64,000 nucleotides of DNA from Didymella arachidicola (lineage: Eukaryota; Ascomycota; Dothideomycetes; Pleosporales; Didymellaceae): positions 2,294,001 to 2,358,000 of the forward strand of contig CM049987.1 of the NCBI GenBank assembly GCA_016630955.3. Direction: 5' to 3'. The translations under genes and the position numbers were made by a program. Below, piece by piece: positions 10,869 through 21,702 of this stretch (within the stretch, counting starts at the first letter, position 1; the number at the start of each line of letters is the position of its first letter). The notes under the pieces are model-generated. The model was not told the DNA's origin and did not search any database. It was given only the letters and a program-made list of their open reading frames with translations.

Positions 10869-11781
10869 AGGATGCGTTATGATCTTGGTCGCAGACAAAT
10901 CGCCGTCCAGCGCGTCTGCACTTCCCCACAGCGCCTGCCGCCTCCGCAAAAAGGCTCGTCCAAGGTTCGCGAGAGCTGCATGACGCCTGTGCGTCGGTGT
11001 GTTAGTCATGGAAACCGGGACTGCACAACCGACGTCCACAGAACATCACAGGACCCTGCGCGCCTGGCTTCGCCCGGATCAACGTGTCAGCCGGTTCGTG
11101 ACGGGAGTGCTACCGTAGTGTGTTTCCCCGCATTTGCCAGCGAGTTTCCAATTTGGGCGTGTTTCTGTTACTTAACCCTGACATGGGCATCGCATAGCTT
11201 TGAGGGATTTGTGAAGGAGTGGTGCATCATACATGGCGTTTGTGTGAGCGCAGAGCGATACCCATATGATTTCAAGATGAGAGCCAATTCAACCTATAGC
11301 GTGGCCAAGCTCGCAATGGCAGGTGCTGCAAACTCAAGGTGTGCGAAGCTGCAACGCGCGTTGCTGGTCGACCAGATCGCAAACGCAAACGCCAAGTATC
11401 GTGACCTCTTGTCTGCCATGGTGTGACAGTGTCGCGGCTGTAATTGCACAAAATTGCGCAATGACAACGTGGAATGTCGACGATCTGGCCGAGGCACCTC
11501 AGTCACGATGTAGAAAGGGGAAATGAGCACACCGCTGAGTCGCTGATGGCGAGAATACGTATTGTCCTTGTCTCGTGGTCGGTACCTGAGCGCAGATTAC
11601 GCCTCAAGCTGTCCGGACTCACGATATCCGTCGTCATGTGCAGCGCTTTGTCTGGGGAGAGCTGAGCGCGGAACTGGAGGGAAATTACACATCGTGACAA
11701 CAGCGGCAAGGCTGTCGCCAGGGGGATTCATCATCGAAACACGATGAATCACGATCGTGAGCTTCAGATTTTGCAGGGCGG

Positions 11782-11792
11782 CCCCCCCCCCC
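11782..11792. repeat. C11 homopolymer
   Basis: Eleven consecutive C residues in intergenic DNA. The length is likely to vary between isolates or to be an assembly error point. Confidence 0.8.
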
Positions 11793-12300
11793 TCCGGAAC
11801 AGGCACCACGATGCAATGACGGCGGCTGCGCGGGAAGGAAGGATGGAAAACTCTGCCGCCTCCACACTCTGCCAGATCGCGACAGACGCTGCCTAACATC
11901 ATCTTGCGCACGGCTTCCCAGTGATGGCGTCTTCGTCTCATTCAAGGTCTGTTAAAATTCTGCTGCGGTGTTCGAAGTTTTCCATTACCCCCGTGAAATA
12001 TTCTCATTGGCCAAATTAAAGTCAGGTGCACCTCAAACATGGCGCGCCCAAGCTATTACGCTATCGAATGCAAGGCCAAGCTGGCCTCCGACGCCTTTCG
12101 CTGAGCACCGATGGTGACCGTGCTGCTTTGTTTGCGTGTGCGTGGCCCGCATGACTGAGAGACTGCCGTTAACTGCAAAGTGCTGGTTCATTTCCAAGCA
12201 TGCTGGTGCTCGTGCGATGCAATTGTGTCTCGATCCGTGGGTCAGAGAATTTTGACGCCCCCTTGCGTGAGCACCTGAGCTGCCACCTCTTGCATCTCCA

Positions 12301-12307
12301 TATAAGA
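12301..12307 (+). promoter_or_regulatory. TATA-like box upstream of DUF3602 gene
   Basis: TATAAGA lies about 180 nt before the ATG at 12482. A CCCCT motif lies some 40 nt upstream of it. Together they suggest a TATA-dependent, stress-inducible promoter; this is inference. Confidence 0.4.
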
Positions 12308-12481
12308 GAGCCACCCCAGTGTCTCATCTGTCCATCATTTGACGATCCATCAAAGTACTGCACATCAGCCTTACCCCAGACTCTATTAGCAAGTGCTACA
12401 TAAATCGCCACTCGACTTTACTGTCAAAGACTATCCAAACAAGTTCTCTTTCCACATTCATACCGATCACCAACAACCAAA

Positions 12482-12943
12482 ATGGTCAACTTCCACATCA
12501 CCGAGCCTCACCCGTCCGCCAAGTCCTACCTCTACTCTGGCCGTGGAGGTGCTGGCAACGTCACCCGCGTCAATGCTTCCGAGCTCACCGACGGTCGTAC
12601 AGCATCTGGCCCAGCATCCCGCGTTAAGCTCACTCCTCCTCCTACTACTGGCTACTTCACCTCTGGTCGTGGCGGCGCCGGAAACATGCGCGCACACAAG
12701 GAGCGCGCCATGTTCAGTTTTGACGAGGAACTGGCGCAGCAGGAGCGTCTCCGCAGCCAGCAAGCCCCCGTCTACCACATCGGCCGTGGCGGTGCCGGCA
12801 ATCTCATCGACGAGATGAAGCCCAGGAGCCAGCGTCAGAACTCTGCATCGTCGAGCAGCTCCGTTGAGAGCGAGAAGGACGGCGTCCGCCGCAGTCTGGA
12901 GAGGTGGAGCAGCCGTCTGTCCCGCAAGGTGTCCAACTACTAG
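12482..12943 (+). CDS. SGRGGAGN-repeat protein (DUF3602 family)
   Basis: Small 153-aa protein with three copies of the family signature: YSGRGGAGN (about residue 19), TSGRGGAGN (about 60) and IGRGGAGN (about 101). The signatures sit in spaced, otherwise disordered sequence. This repeat defines the fungal DUF3602 family that includes yeast PAR32, a rapamycin/TORC1-responsive phosphoprotein that inhibits ammonium permeases; a matching role here is only inferred. The C-terminus is Ser-rich (NSASSSSS) and then basic, with likely phosphosites. Single exon; the start ATG has a good AACCAAAATGG context. The CT-rich leader and TATA box suggest regulated expression. Confidence 0.88.
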   Translation: MVNFHITEPHPSAKSYLYSGRGGAGNVTRVNASELTDGRTASGPASRVKLTPPPTTGYFTSGRGGAGNMRAHKERAMFSFDEELAQQERLRSQQAPVYHIGRGGAGNLIDEMKPRSQRQNSASSSSSVESEKDGVRRSLERWSSRLSRKVSNY

Positions 12944-15510
12944 ACAACACGCTCTCCATCTTCTCTTCACCAGTTCCTATTTCTGGGTCAATGCGGGTGA
13001 GGGCTGGTCCTGATTCCCTCACCTAACAACCCAATATCTTATCCACATCTTCTCCCTTCAACAGCATCAGCACGGCGTTTCGGATTGTACCAGTACCACC
13101 AAAAGTTCATCGTCGTTTCCACAACCAGCGAGTCGAGCCGGTCTCAGCAAAAGCATGATACCAGGCAAATCTCGGAAGAGGGCTACTATTGCGTTTTTGT
13201 TACACAACCAGCGGCGAAGGATATACCCCAGTTGCCGGCGAGGGCCACGGACAGAGAGTCCATTGAGTAGGGTTGAAGACCACATCAATCAACCAATGAA
13301 TCTAAACCATTCAAACATTTTAACAAACACTTCACTCACAGAACCTGTTCGTCTTTGTCTGTCCAAACGTAAATCATAACTATGTCATCACAACACGAAA
13401 TCCGAATGCCAGTGTCACCGCATTTCACAAATGCCAGTGTCATCCTGACAGAACCCCTGACCCAAACACCCACTATGTTGGGAGCGGTAACCCATACTCC
13501 GTCAAGCAGTGATGTTCTCCGTCGGACTTGGCGCGACTCGCTAGCAGCCTTCCCCGGATTCCATTGACCGGATTTGCGTGGCTTGGCTGGAGATCTGGTG
13601 CTCTCGAGCTTGCCGCTGCTTTAGCGCGCTCGGCAGCCTCCGAACCCGTGACATGGCAAGCTGGGTCTAGCTGCGAGGGCCGCCAATGTGTTTTTCTGGT
13701 TCGAGATCGAGGCTGCAGCTCTTGGGTGGAAAGGAGGCAAACCACAAGTGCGCGGCGAGTGCAGGAGTCAGCCCTGCAGGGTTGGCGTTACCAGCGTGTA
13801 GTGAGCGGTATGATGTCGCGTTTAGCTCCAGGGCTGAAAATCTAGAAGCGATTCAGTGATTTAGAAGCATGGCTGGATTGTCAATCAGGGTTTGTGTGGA
13901 CTTTCGAAAACTGTGAACAAGTTTTGCGCAAAACCTGAGAGTACGTGGGCTGTGGAACGAAGAGGGCCCTGGAGGCGTTGGTGCTGCTGCTGTGCTAGGT
14001 CGAATCCGGCATGGTGCGAAAAGAATCAGATCTCAACTCGGACTTCACATCTTAAACATTCTCGACACCATCGTACTGTGTCTATGCACACCTCGACGAC
14101 ATCATATCTGTAATCGCATACGTAAAGACATTCAGATAACTGCAATGGTGGCAATTGTGAAGGTCTCCTTCACGATAGACTAAGATGATCCTCCACCTTA
14201 CGGCTGCGCCTCGCTACGTACCCTTTACTGTCATTTCACCCAAACAAAGACAGGAAGGAGGAAAGGATTTGACTCTCGGCTTCACCGGTTTCTGGAATGT
14301 ATTTTACACCTAGTCTTCACTCATTCTTGGTCTCTCTCGTTCCTATTCTCGTCAACGTCGAAGAGCTGAGCCCAGTTTCACACATGTCACATGCGGCATC
14401 GCTACTATGCGGTTGGCTCGCCAGAAATCAAGCCGACGACCTGAGTCGATATCAAGTCTGTGCAATCAGTGCCGACATGTCCATTGTCAGACTCAAGATA
14501 GGAGCTTCACGGTTGCGCACTGCGTCGGTTGTGGTGCAGGTCTAACATGCAGCAGTGTTGCCGTCTTGTACGATGTCACGCACGATGCGGATCGCATATG
14601 CATCATATGGCCTCTGAACATCTGTAGCACGTCCTGAGCTCGCTACATCAACACTGCACCGGCCGCGTCTCTGTCTCGTATCTGCCACAGCGTGCACTTG
14701 CTGCTCAGTGTGTCGGCCACTCAGCAGTTGATGCTTTGCCATTATTGAATGATGTTGGTGTGGATGTTCATACGCTTGCGCGCACTGGGCCACGTCTGTC
14801 GGCGCGCTCGAGTGAATGTGAAGGAGTAAAAGAGGCTGAAGAGCAACACCACAATAGTCACCAGTATACCGTAGAGGGATGCACCTTTGCACCGCTTGTG
14901 CGTGTATGCTATAGCAGGAGTACCAGACTTTCATGAGCTATAGAATTCTGGATCTTTGCGGATTGTCCAGAAAGGTCAGTATCGCCCGTCTCTTTCACTT
15001 AATACAGCAGTTTGCTTATGTCGCTGGATTCGTAAATCTGAACTCAGCATAGAGCTCTTTCTTCCATTGAAGCGTTCTCTTTTGACATCTCCAAGATGCC
15101 TGTGTCGGACGGACGCATTGTCGTCCTTTGCTATGTAGCCGGTAACAGGTGCACATCATATCCATGATGCCTGTGTGTAGGGTATGATGTTGTTCGCATA
15201 ATGTGCAACATACGTTGCATGGCATCGCCTCTACTAAAACAGCTGCGTATGTATCATCTTCCTTAGCAACACGCTGGTCTCTTGAAGTAGTGCCACAATC
15301 TGCTGCGGGAAGGCGTGATCCATGCCTAAACAGGCAGGTACTATTGTTTAGCTTCGATATCTCAAGAGCGTGAGTCAATGACGTGCGCGTACAAGAACAT
15401 CGCAAAAGCACGATGCCGCTCTGTATCCTCATTGCATCCTATAAGGCATCGCTGGCAAGCAGAGTACACAGGCTCGTCTATCTTACCTGGAGCTTCTCAA
15501 CAGCACCATC
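12944..15510. other. Intergenic, 2.6 kb
   Basis: No supported gene on either strand. The short frames here are unrelated in composition to the window's genes. A 13-bp direct repeat (AATGCCAGTGTCA) occurs at about 13404 and 13430. The stretch from 13050 to 13380 reads like the 3' UTR of the DUF3602 gene. Confidence 0.5.
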
Positions 15511-16212
15511 ATGGCCACTACTCCAGTGTTCTCTGGACCTACCTTGTACACGGTCTCGGATCTGGAGTCCGATCCAAGTCTGGTCTCGCAAATCACCGAT
15601 CTCATCAACGACGCCTTCTCGCGCTCCAAGAAGGCGGATCCTGTGAAATGGAGGCAGGGCGAGCGGAGGAGACTTCCAAACGACGACCTCTACTTTGAGA
15701 TGCTTGGCATCGATGGTATAGCGGCCGTGATCTTTGATATTACCGAGGAGAAGCGCAAAGTCGTCGCTGTCGCAGCTGCGGTACCGTGGCAGGGCGGTTG
15801 GAAGAAGGAGGCAGCTGGCATTGAGGAAGGTTGGGAGATTAAAGCCGTGGCAGTTGACGCCGACGCGAGGTACTTGCGCCGCGGTCTCGCTGTGCAATTG
15901 TATGCGTTTCTTGAGCAGCATCTCATCCTCAAATCGAGGCAGCTGGGCCGCTCGACAACAGGGAGAGAGTTTCATTCGACGGATCGTCTCACCTTTTGGA
16001 TCCTGGCTGCAGAGTGCATCAACGGCCCCTACTGGAGAAAGAGGGGATATGAGGTTGTCCGGCAGAAGACCGCCGAGCCACCTACCTGGGGTGTTCTGAC
16101 TAGTTTTGAGATGATTGTACTACGGAAGGATGTACTATTCGAGCTCTCGGAGACGAGCGCTTCTTCTATCACCGTCGATGAGCCAGTGAGCCAAGAAGTT
16201 GCGGTCAACTGA
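15511..16212 (+). CDS. GNAT-family N-acetyltransferase
   Basis: Predicted acetyl-CoA-dependent N-acetyltransferase of 233 aa; acceptor substrate unknown. The core GNAT pattern is visible: a beta strand (WEIKAVAVDADARY) leading into the acetyl-CoA pyrophosphate-binding turn (LRRGLAVQLYAFLEQHL, about residues 130-147), then the late strand/loop ECINGPYWRKRGYEVV. The loop is R-R-G-L-A rather than the textbook Q/RxxGxG/A, as often seen in fungal GNATs. Single exon, ATG in a good context (ACCATCATGG). It lies 445 bp upstream of the ABC transporter on the same strand. Confidence 0.8.
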   Translation: MATTPVFSGPTLYTVSDLESDPSLVSQITDLINDAFSRSKKADPVKWRQGERRRLPNDDLYFEMLGIDGIAAVIFDITEEKRKVVAVAAAVPWQGGWKKEAAGIEEGWEIKAVAVDADARYLRRGLAVQLYAFLEQHLILKSRQLGRSTTGREFHSTDRLTFWILAAECINGPYWRKRGYEVVRQKTAEPPTWGVLTSFEMIVLRKDVLFELSETSASSITVDEPVSQEVAVN

Positions 16213-16656
16213 AATGACTGCAATAATCAGCTTACTGCGCAGCCAAAGACTCAGGGCGCAGTGGTGATCTCGCTGCTATGGACTGAGTCATAGGCTAGCC
16301 ATTTGAGGTGTAACTTGACGCTGGCGAATCAGAGAGTTCCGGCGCCTGCGCGTTTCCTACCGATCAGGGTGGCGGTGCACTGTTGCTTGGACCATCACAA
16401 CCACCGCGACTGGCTATGTTCACTTGAGCGAAACTCTACAGTACTCAAATGCTGCATTACACTGCTACTCGATGTACCGCCCTTCTTGGATCGGACATCG
16501 GCCATCCATGAGTCATTTCTCATCATCTTTTCCTGCAGCACTGAAGCCTAGACGTCAGAAACACTCTGGATAGCGCTTACCGCAGAATCAGTAGCAGAGT
16601 ACATATACAACGAGCAATGGAACGCTTTCAAGATACCACACCCGTTTTAAGCAATC
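16213..16656. other. Intergenic between GNAT and ABC transporter genes
   Basis: About 440 bp with no coding signal; presumably the promoter of the ABC transporter. Confidence 0.5.
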
Positions 16657-18591
16657 ATGCCACTCCAGTTCTGGCGACCTCCCGGAAAGGGCGCCGAAGA
16701 CACAGACCCTCTTCTCGAGGCAGCCACCCCTACACCTATCAATGATGACTTCTCCAAGAACCCAGAGAATGACAGTGACAGCGACGGTGAGAGCGATGAC
16801 GAGAACCAGGACATGAAAGATGCACGCGCTCAGCGGCTCCGTGAGACAGGAGGATGGTACGGTTATCTGAAAGATTTCAGCATCTTTCTACCATACGTTA
16901 TCCCTCGTCGAGATGTCAAGGTTCAATTCTGCCTTCTCATTTGCATCCTGGCGCTGGCTTTTGAACGCCTTCTAACGGTCGCAATTCCTTACCTCTTGGG
17001 TGTGATTGCTGACAAAGTAACTCACGGTTCGACACCAATACGCGAGCTGCTGGTCTTCCTTGCGCTCGACATCTTCAATAGCGGATCCGGCGTCACGTTC
17101 ATTCAAGACCTGGTCAAAATACCAATAAAACAGTTCTCGTACAGGGAGCTCACTAATCACGCCTTCACACATGTCATGAGCCAGTTAATCAATTTCCATT
17201 CAACACAAGACTCCGCCGAAGTCATGAAGGCAGTCGAGCAGGGCGAGGCTCTTGGTAACGTGCTGGAGTCAGTGGTGATTGACATCGCGCCGACCTTCGT
17301 AGATGCAACCATTGCTTGCGTTATGTTCTATCGCAAGTTCAATCTCGCCATCGCGATCATATTAGCCGGCGCATCGATCCTCTACCTGATCGCAGAAGCG
17401 GCATCTACGCGGCTCACAACAGGTGACAGACGCAACTTGACCAAGACCCAAAGAGTCGAGACACGAAAGATGCATCAAGCCATTCAGGGATGGCAAACGG
17501 TCACCTACTTCAACCAATTCAAGCGCGAAGCCCGAACCCTGTCGAATGCAGTCGCTAAACACATGGAGGCAAAAACCCAATTCGAAGCTCGTCAAGCTTT
17601 AGTTCGCGCTATCGTAGAGCTTCTGCCACCCACCACGTTCTTCATCCTGGCACACCTGATCCTTCAGCGTATTGCTGCCGGAAGCGCGTCACCTGGAGAT
17701 TTTGTGTTCTTTTTGACCTACTGGGACTCAATTATCTATCCGCTCAAGTTTCTGACTAACCATGTGCGCTGGCTTGTCAGCGACTTCGTTGACGCCGAAC
17801 GACTACTACTACTACTCAAGACCAAGCCTTCGATTGTCGACTCAGCAGATGCATATCCTCTTGCAGTGCGTGACGGCGAGGTTCGATTCCAGGACGTTTC
17901 CTTCAGGTACGAAGAGGGTCGTTACGCACTCCACGATGTATCTTTTACTGCATCTCCAGGGCAGACTGTGGCATTGGTGGGTGAGACAGGCGCTGGGAAG
18001 TCCTCAATCCTCAAGCTTCTGCTGCGTCTGCACGACGTAACAGATGGCAGCATCACCATCTCGGAGCAAGACATCCGCGACATAACACTTAGCTCTCTCC
18101 GCGATGCAGTGAGTGTGGTACCTCAAACACCAATGTTCTTCAACACCTCGATTCTGGAGAACGTACGCTATGCACGCAGCTCAGCGACGAACGAGGAAGT
18201 GCATGACGCATGTCGCGCTGCTGCCATCCACGATACTATTATGCGCTACCCGGTCGGCTACAGCACCCAAGTTGGAGAGCGTGGCGTCAAGCTGTCTGGT
18301 GGCGAGGCGCAGCGACTGGCCATCGCAAGGGCGCTGCTGAAGGATGCGCCGATCGTGTTGTTGGATGAGGCGACAAGTGCTGTTGACACAGTCACTGAGG
18401 GTAAGATCAAGGGAGCAATTGAGGAACTGAGGCAGGGGCGCATTGTCATTGTCATTGCGCACAGACTGAGCACTATTGTGGATGCAGACCAGATAGTGGT
18501 GCTGCACGAGGGGAGGATAGTGGAACGCGGAAGTCACAATGAGCTTTGCGCAAGGCAAGGGAGGTACTGGAAGCTCTGGGAGCAGTCTTGA
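16657..18591 (+). CDS. ABC half transporter, HMT1/ATM1-like (ABCB)
   Basis: Half-size ABC exporter of 644 aa, intronless, resembling the heavy-metal-tolerance group (S. pombe Hmt1) that moves thiol/metal conjugates into the vacuole; substrate and membrane are inferred. After an acidic Ser/Asp/Glu-rich N-terminus (about residues 35-55) comes a six-helix type-1 transmembrane domain (about 75-390). The nucleotide-binding domain has Walker A GETGAGKSS (about 442-450), Q-loop VVPQTP, signature LSGGEAQR (about 546), Walker B IVLLDEAT and H-loop IAHRLS. All catalytic residues are intact. It lacks the extra N-terminal membrane domain of S. pombe Hmt1. It would act as a homodimer. Confidence 0.88.
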   Translation: MPLQFWRPPGKGAEDTDPLLEAATPTPINDDFSKNPENDSDSDGESDDENQDMKDARAQRLRETGGWYGYLKDFSIFLPYVIPRRDVKVQFCLLICILALAFERLLTVAIPYLLGVIADKVTHGSTPIRELLVFLALDIFNSGSGVTFIQDLVKIPIKQFSYRELTNHAFTHVMSQLINFHSTQDSAEVMKAVEQGEALGNVLESVVIDIAPTFVDATIACVMFYRKFNLAIAIILAGASILYLIAEAASTRLTTGDRRNLTKTQRVETRKMHQAIQGWQTVTYFNQFKREARTLSNAVAKHMEAKTQFEARQALVRAIVELLPPTTFFILAHLILQRIAAGSASPGDFVFFLTYWDSIIYPLKFLTNHVRWLVSDFVDAERLLLLLKTKPSIVDSADAYPLAVRDGEVRFQDVSFRYEEGRYALHDVSFTASPGQTVALVGETGAGKSSILKLLLRLHDVTDGSITISEQDIRDITLSSLRDAVSVVPQTPMFFNTSILENVRYARSSATNEEVHDACRAAAIHDTIMRYPVGYSTQVGERGVKLSGGEAQRLAIARALLKDAPIVLLDEATSAVDTVTEGKIKGAIEELRQGRIVIVIAHRLSTIVDADQIVVLHEGRIVERGSHNELCARQGRYWKLWEQS

Positions 18592-20304
18592 GAAATCGTC
18601 GACATACCTACTATTGTTTCATGTCAATGAAATTGTAAACGTGGGCCGAACGGCTTTTCCAATACGTCGAGGGAACAGTTGACAGCTATTGTACATTGGA
18701 GACTACGGGCGATAGTATCTGGCTTTGACAAAGTCGCGTTGGGGTTGTGCGGATGAAAGTATCCCTGAAGCACCCGGCTAACAGGTGATTATATGCCTTG
18801 TTCAGGGGCTTGAATCCGCCTCTTGATTGCTCCGACGCGTTTTGGGCCTCCCTCCAGCAAGAACTCATGCTGACTCCGTTTCCGAGACTTGGGATGGGGT
18901 CCTCCATGAATAACACAAGTCGGAAATACTTGACATACATTCTTCTCTCTCTTGAAGACCTTGCGAGCACTCAGTATCGTTTATCTCGCTCCAAATGACT
19001 ATCCCCCCTAAGCTGTCTGCTGAGATTCGAGTTATCATCCCCCAGAACTCGGAATCACCGCACTCTCCTAAGCTTACCGCCAACTCTTGACACTCTTTCA
19101 CAATGAAGTCGGTACCATCTTGCTCACGCGAAACACAATCGCGTACCCGGTGTCACTTGGAGCTAATGATCTCATCTCACACGATAATGCAGTTTCGGCT
19201 TCTCGTGTGTCCTATCATCGATTCCGAGTAGTCTTCACACCAACAGACCGCGGAGCCGCTGCATTCGCTTAGATATCGTGCTCCCTAGAACATACAACGT
19301 CGGGGTAAAGTACACAGCATCTGTGCTTGAAGCGTTGGCCTCCCGTGTTTAAGGCCACCGAGACTATTGTAAAAATTATCAACTAGTATTTGCACATCTC
19401 ATTCTTGGGAAGGTTCGAAATCGCGGGCAAGTACGCGTGAACACCGGCTGGTTTCCCAAAAAAAAAACATCTCAACCCCAGTAAACGCGAGTCCCTCCCA
19501 AGGAATCCTGCATCACGTTAACTTACTTGCGTTGCGTTCTACCCCACAAGTCTGCAGCTCTATCGTCACGTCAAACTTCCCTGTTGTTCGCGCCAGCACG
19601 TCTCTCCATCCGGTCGTGAGCAGCAGCGTCACGCCAAACCACAAACACCGATGGTCTCGAATGACCGCAATGGTGATCCTAGTGCCTGATATGTAGGGAT
19701 CCGGTGGTTCGGACAGGTATAGAGGGTATATATGAACGTTCTTCGCGAGACAACGCGAGGGGGCACTATGCGCATGCTCGCGGTATCGAGTATACAACTT
19801 TGCTCGACTTCCTATCGCCAGCTAGACCTCGCGATGTGATCCACGCAGTCATTCGCTCTACTCGTTCCACTCGAGCTACCCGTCACGATACCCGATGAGA
19901 TCGACGACGCTTTCGTCTACATGGCATGTTGCCCGATCTTCAATTCCGTTCTTTGCGCGCAGAAACCAAGACGCTTTTTTGCGTCTGGATAATGAGGGAA
20001 GGAGAAAGCATTTGGCGCGTCGCGCGCGATGCAGCGCGGTCGTCCAGTGCGGATGCATGTGCTAGTATTTCTCGCGCTGGGGTGTGACATGAGGGAGATA
20101 TATCTGGACTGGGAAAAGATTTTCGCACAATTTTACAAGTTTCAGCGTATGACTGCCAAATCGGTTGACTTGTTGCTGGGCCACGGCTGGCTTACTCATG
20201 GGCGCAAATCTCACAAACAGCAAGGATCAGAAGGGACAGATAGTATGAAGTGGTCAACATTATGCATTAAACATGAAAAAGCGTCAGTGCTATATACAAC
20301 GACT
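18592..20304. other. Intergenic, 1.7 kb, with a probable gene relic
   Basis: Apart from the F-box-like relic at 18994-19272, nothing coding can be supported. An A9 run lies near 19459. Frames at 19513-19797 and 20029-20796 look accidental; the latter overlaps the permease in antisense. Confidence 0.45.
18994..19272 (+). pseudogene. Degenerate F-box/2EXR-like fragment
   Basis: The frame starting at 18994 reads MTIPPKLSAEIRVII, which resembles the start of the many fungal 'LPPELRxxIY' F-box-like proteins, but it stops after about 31 codons. In another frame, 19072-19272 reads YRQLLTLFHNEVGTILL followed by NTIAYPVSL, like the 'CRQIxxEaxxxLYsxNTF' block of the same proteins. The two pieces are in order, the same strand and close together, so a frameshifted relic is likely. 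A spliced functional gene is less likely because no good donor and acceptor join them. Confidence 0.3.
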
Positions 20305-21702
20305 CTAGCTCGTCGAGCGGCACGTAAACGGGCTATGCGCAGTACCAGTGGTAGTGAGCTTGATGATATCCGCAATCGTCGCATACGATCCCGCACCCAG
20401 CGTAACAATACCAATAACAAACGACAACAAGCACGCCGCACTAGTCGCCAAATTCTCCTTCACAAACGGGCTCCCGACACGCAGGAGGCAGAACCACATG
20501 ACAGCCGGGATCCAGAAGGAGAAACCCGACACGAAGAGCGCCGAGGCCAGCGACAGCAGGTCGGAGAAGATGGGGATCGCTTCGGCGATGATCCAGGCGA
20601 TGATTGTGAAGATGACGACGAGAATGATCCACGACGCCCAGCCGGCGACGGTGTTGATGTACCTCAGGACCGAGTTCTTGAACATGCGGCCGTGGATGTA
20701 GCGCAGCGCGACGGTGGTGTTGATGGAGCCGGAGATGAAGATGACAGGCAGCGCAATCCCGAATGCGATCTTGGAGATCAGCGGGCCGGCAGATAGCAGC
20801 GCAGGCGACTGGACGTCTTTGCCGATGAAAGCGTAGCACAGCGCGCCGGTGAGCGTGTAGATGCAGATCTGAATTGTTCCCGAGGCCCAAATAGACTTCA
20901 TGTACTCCTGGGGAGTGTGCATTTCGTCCATGAACGAGAACTGACCAATGGCGAAGCTGAACGCGAAGATGATGTTGGATACGGCGACGAAAGCTTCAGA
21001 GAAGCTGAGGTCCTCCTTGGGCCAAGCAGACCAGTCGACGGCAGACATCCCGCCAGTCTGGTCACCGGCTTGGATACCTGTAGCAATGATGGTGATGCCG
21101 ATGGCAATCAGGATAGAAGCAAAGTCAATGTAACCCAGGATCGCGACTTCCGAGAAGGAGGGCGGGATGGCGAGGATCAGGAGAATGACGGCGGAAACAG
21201 CGGAGAAGGCAATCGAGCAGGCGTGGCCGCCGTTGATATTGATGAGCGCGATACTGCCAGTCAGGGCGTGCGAACCAACGACCATGACAAGCTCGAGAAC
21301 AAGGGCGGCACCGAAGAGTTCGTAGCCGAATCGTCCGAGCAGAAGACGACCCGCATCTGCGTAGGAAGCGATTTCGGGGTGCTTCAGCTTGACCTGACCG
21401 ACAATGTAGCTCGTGAAGATGGCGACGGCACCGAGGCCGACTGTGAGGAGGACACCAGGGAACATGCCGAGGACCGCGTATGCCTGGGGCAGGGAAAGTG
21501 CGCCGAGGGCAATAGCTTCAACGATTGTGACGACTGCGAGGCGCTTCCAGCCCAGACGGTGGAAGTGAGCATCGCCGTCTTTGGCGATCTGCTTCGCGCG
21601 CGCTGTCTGCTCGACCTCGCCCTCGCCGAAGACCTGGTCGTCAGACATGTTGGAGCCCTCGTACTTTTCGTGCTTGGGCGCTCCAGTGATTTGGTCGTTC
21701 AT
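20305..21702 (-). CDS. Amino-acid permease (AAAP family, Mtr-like)
   Basis: Plasma-membrane H+-coupled amino-acid transporter, 465 aa, single exon, of the Aa_trans superfamily (Neurospora Mtr type, neutral/aromatic substrates; specificity inferred). After a hydrophilic N-tail ending DAHFHRLGWKRL, about eleven hydrophobic helices can be counted. They begin AVVTIVEAIALGALSLPQAYAVLG, in which GALSLPQA is the conserved substrate-site turn. Other typical pieces are QFSFMDEMHTPQEY and YAFIGKDVQSPAL. The start at 21700-21702 (MNDQITGAPKHEKYEG) is chosen over an upstream in-frame extension to 21864 because that extension is atypical. A 268-codon open frame on the opposite strand is a codon-bias shadow. 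Confidence 0.88.
   Translation of the reverse strand: MNDQITGAPKHEKYEGSNMSDDQVFGEGEVEQTARAKQIAKDGDAHFHRLGWKRLAVVTIVEAIALGALSLPQAYAVLGMFPGVLLTVGLGAVAIFTSYIVGQVKLKHPEIASYADAGRLLLGRFGYELFGAALVLELVMVVGSHALTGSIALININGGHACSIAFSAVSAVILLILAIPPSFSEVAILGYIDFASILIAIGITIIATGIQAGDQTGGMSAVDWSAWPKEDLSFSEAFVAVSNIIFAFSFAIGQFSFMDEMHTPQEYMKSIWASGTIQICIYTLTGALCYAFIGKDVQSPALLSAGPLISKIAFGIALPVIFISGSINTTVALRYIHGRMFKNSVLRYINTVAGWASWIILVVIFTIIAWIIAEAIPIFSDLLSLASALFVSGFSFWIPAVMWFCLLRVGSPFVKENLATSAACLLSFVIGIVTLGAGSYATIADIIKLTTTGTAHSPFTCRSTS

Larger units (their letters stand above)
10869..12481. other. Intergenic, 1.6 kb
   Basis: An open frame from 10872 to 11426 has no recognisable features and is not called. An uninterrupted run of 11 C residues lies at 11782-11792. 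Upstream of the next gene there is a CCCCT stress-type pentamer near 12257-12262 and a TATAAG at 12301. Confidence 0.5.

Noticed and set aside
10872..11426. 184-codon open frame after ARP1
   Set aside because: No domain, no codon pattern like its neighbours, and it begins right at the ARP1 3' UTR.
15478..15975. 165-codon frame antisense to the GNAT gene
   Set aside because: Shadow frame; the sense strand has a clear GNAT fold pattern.
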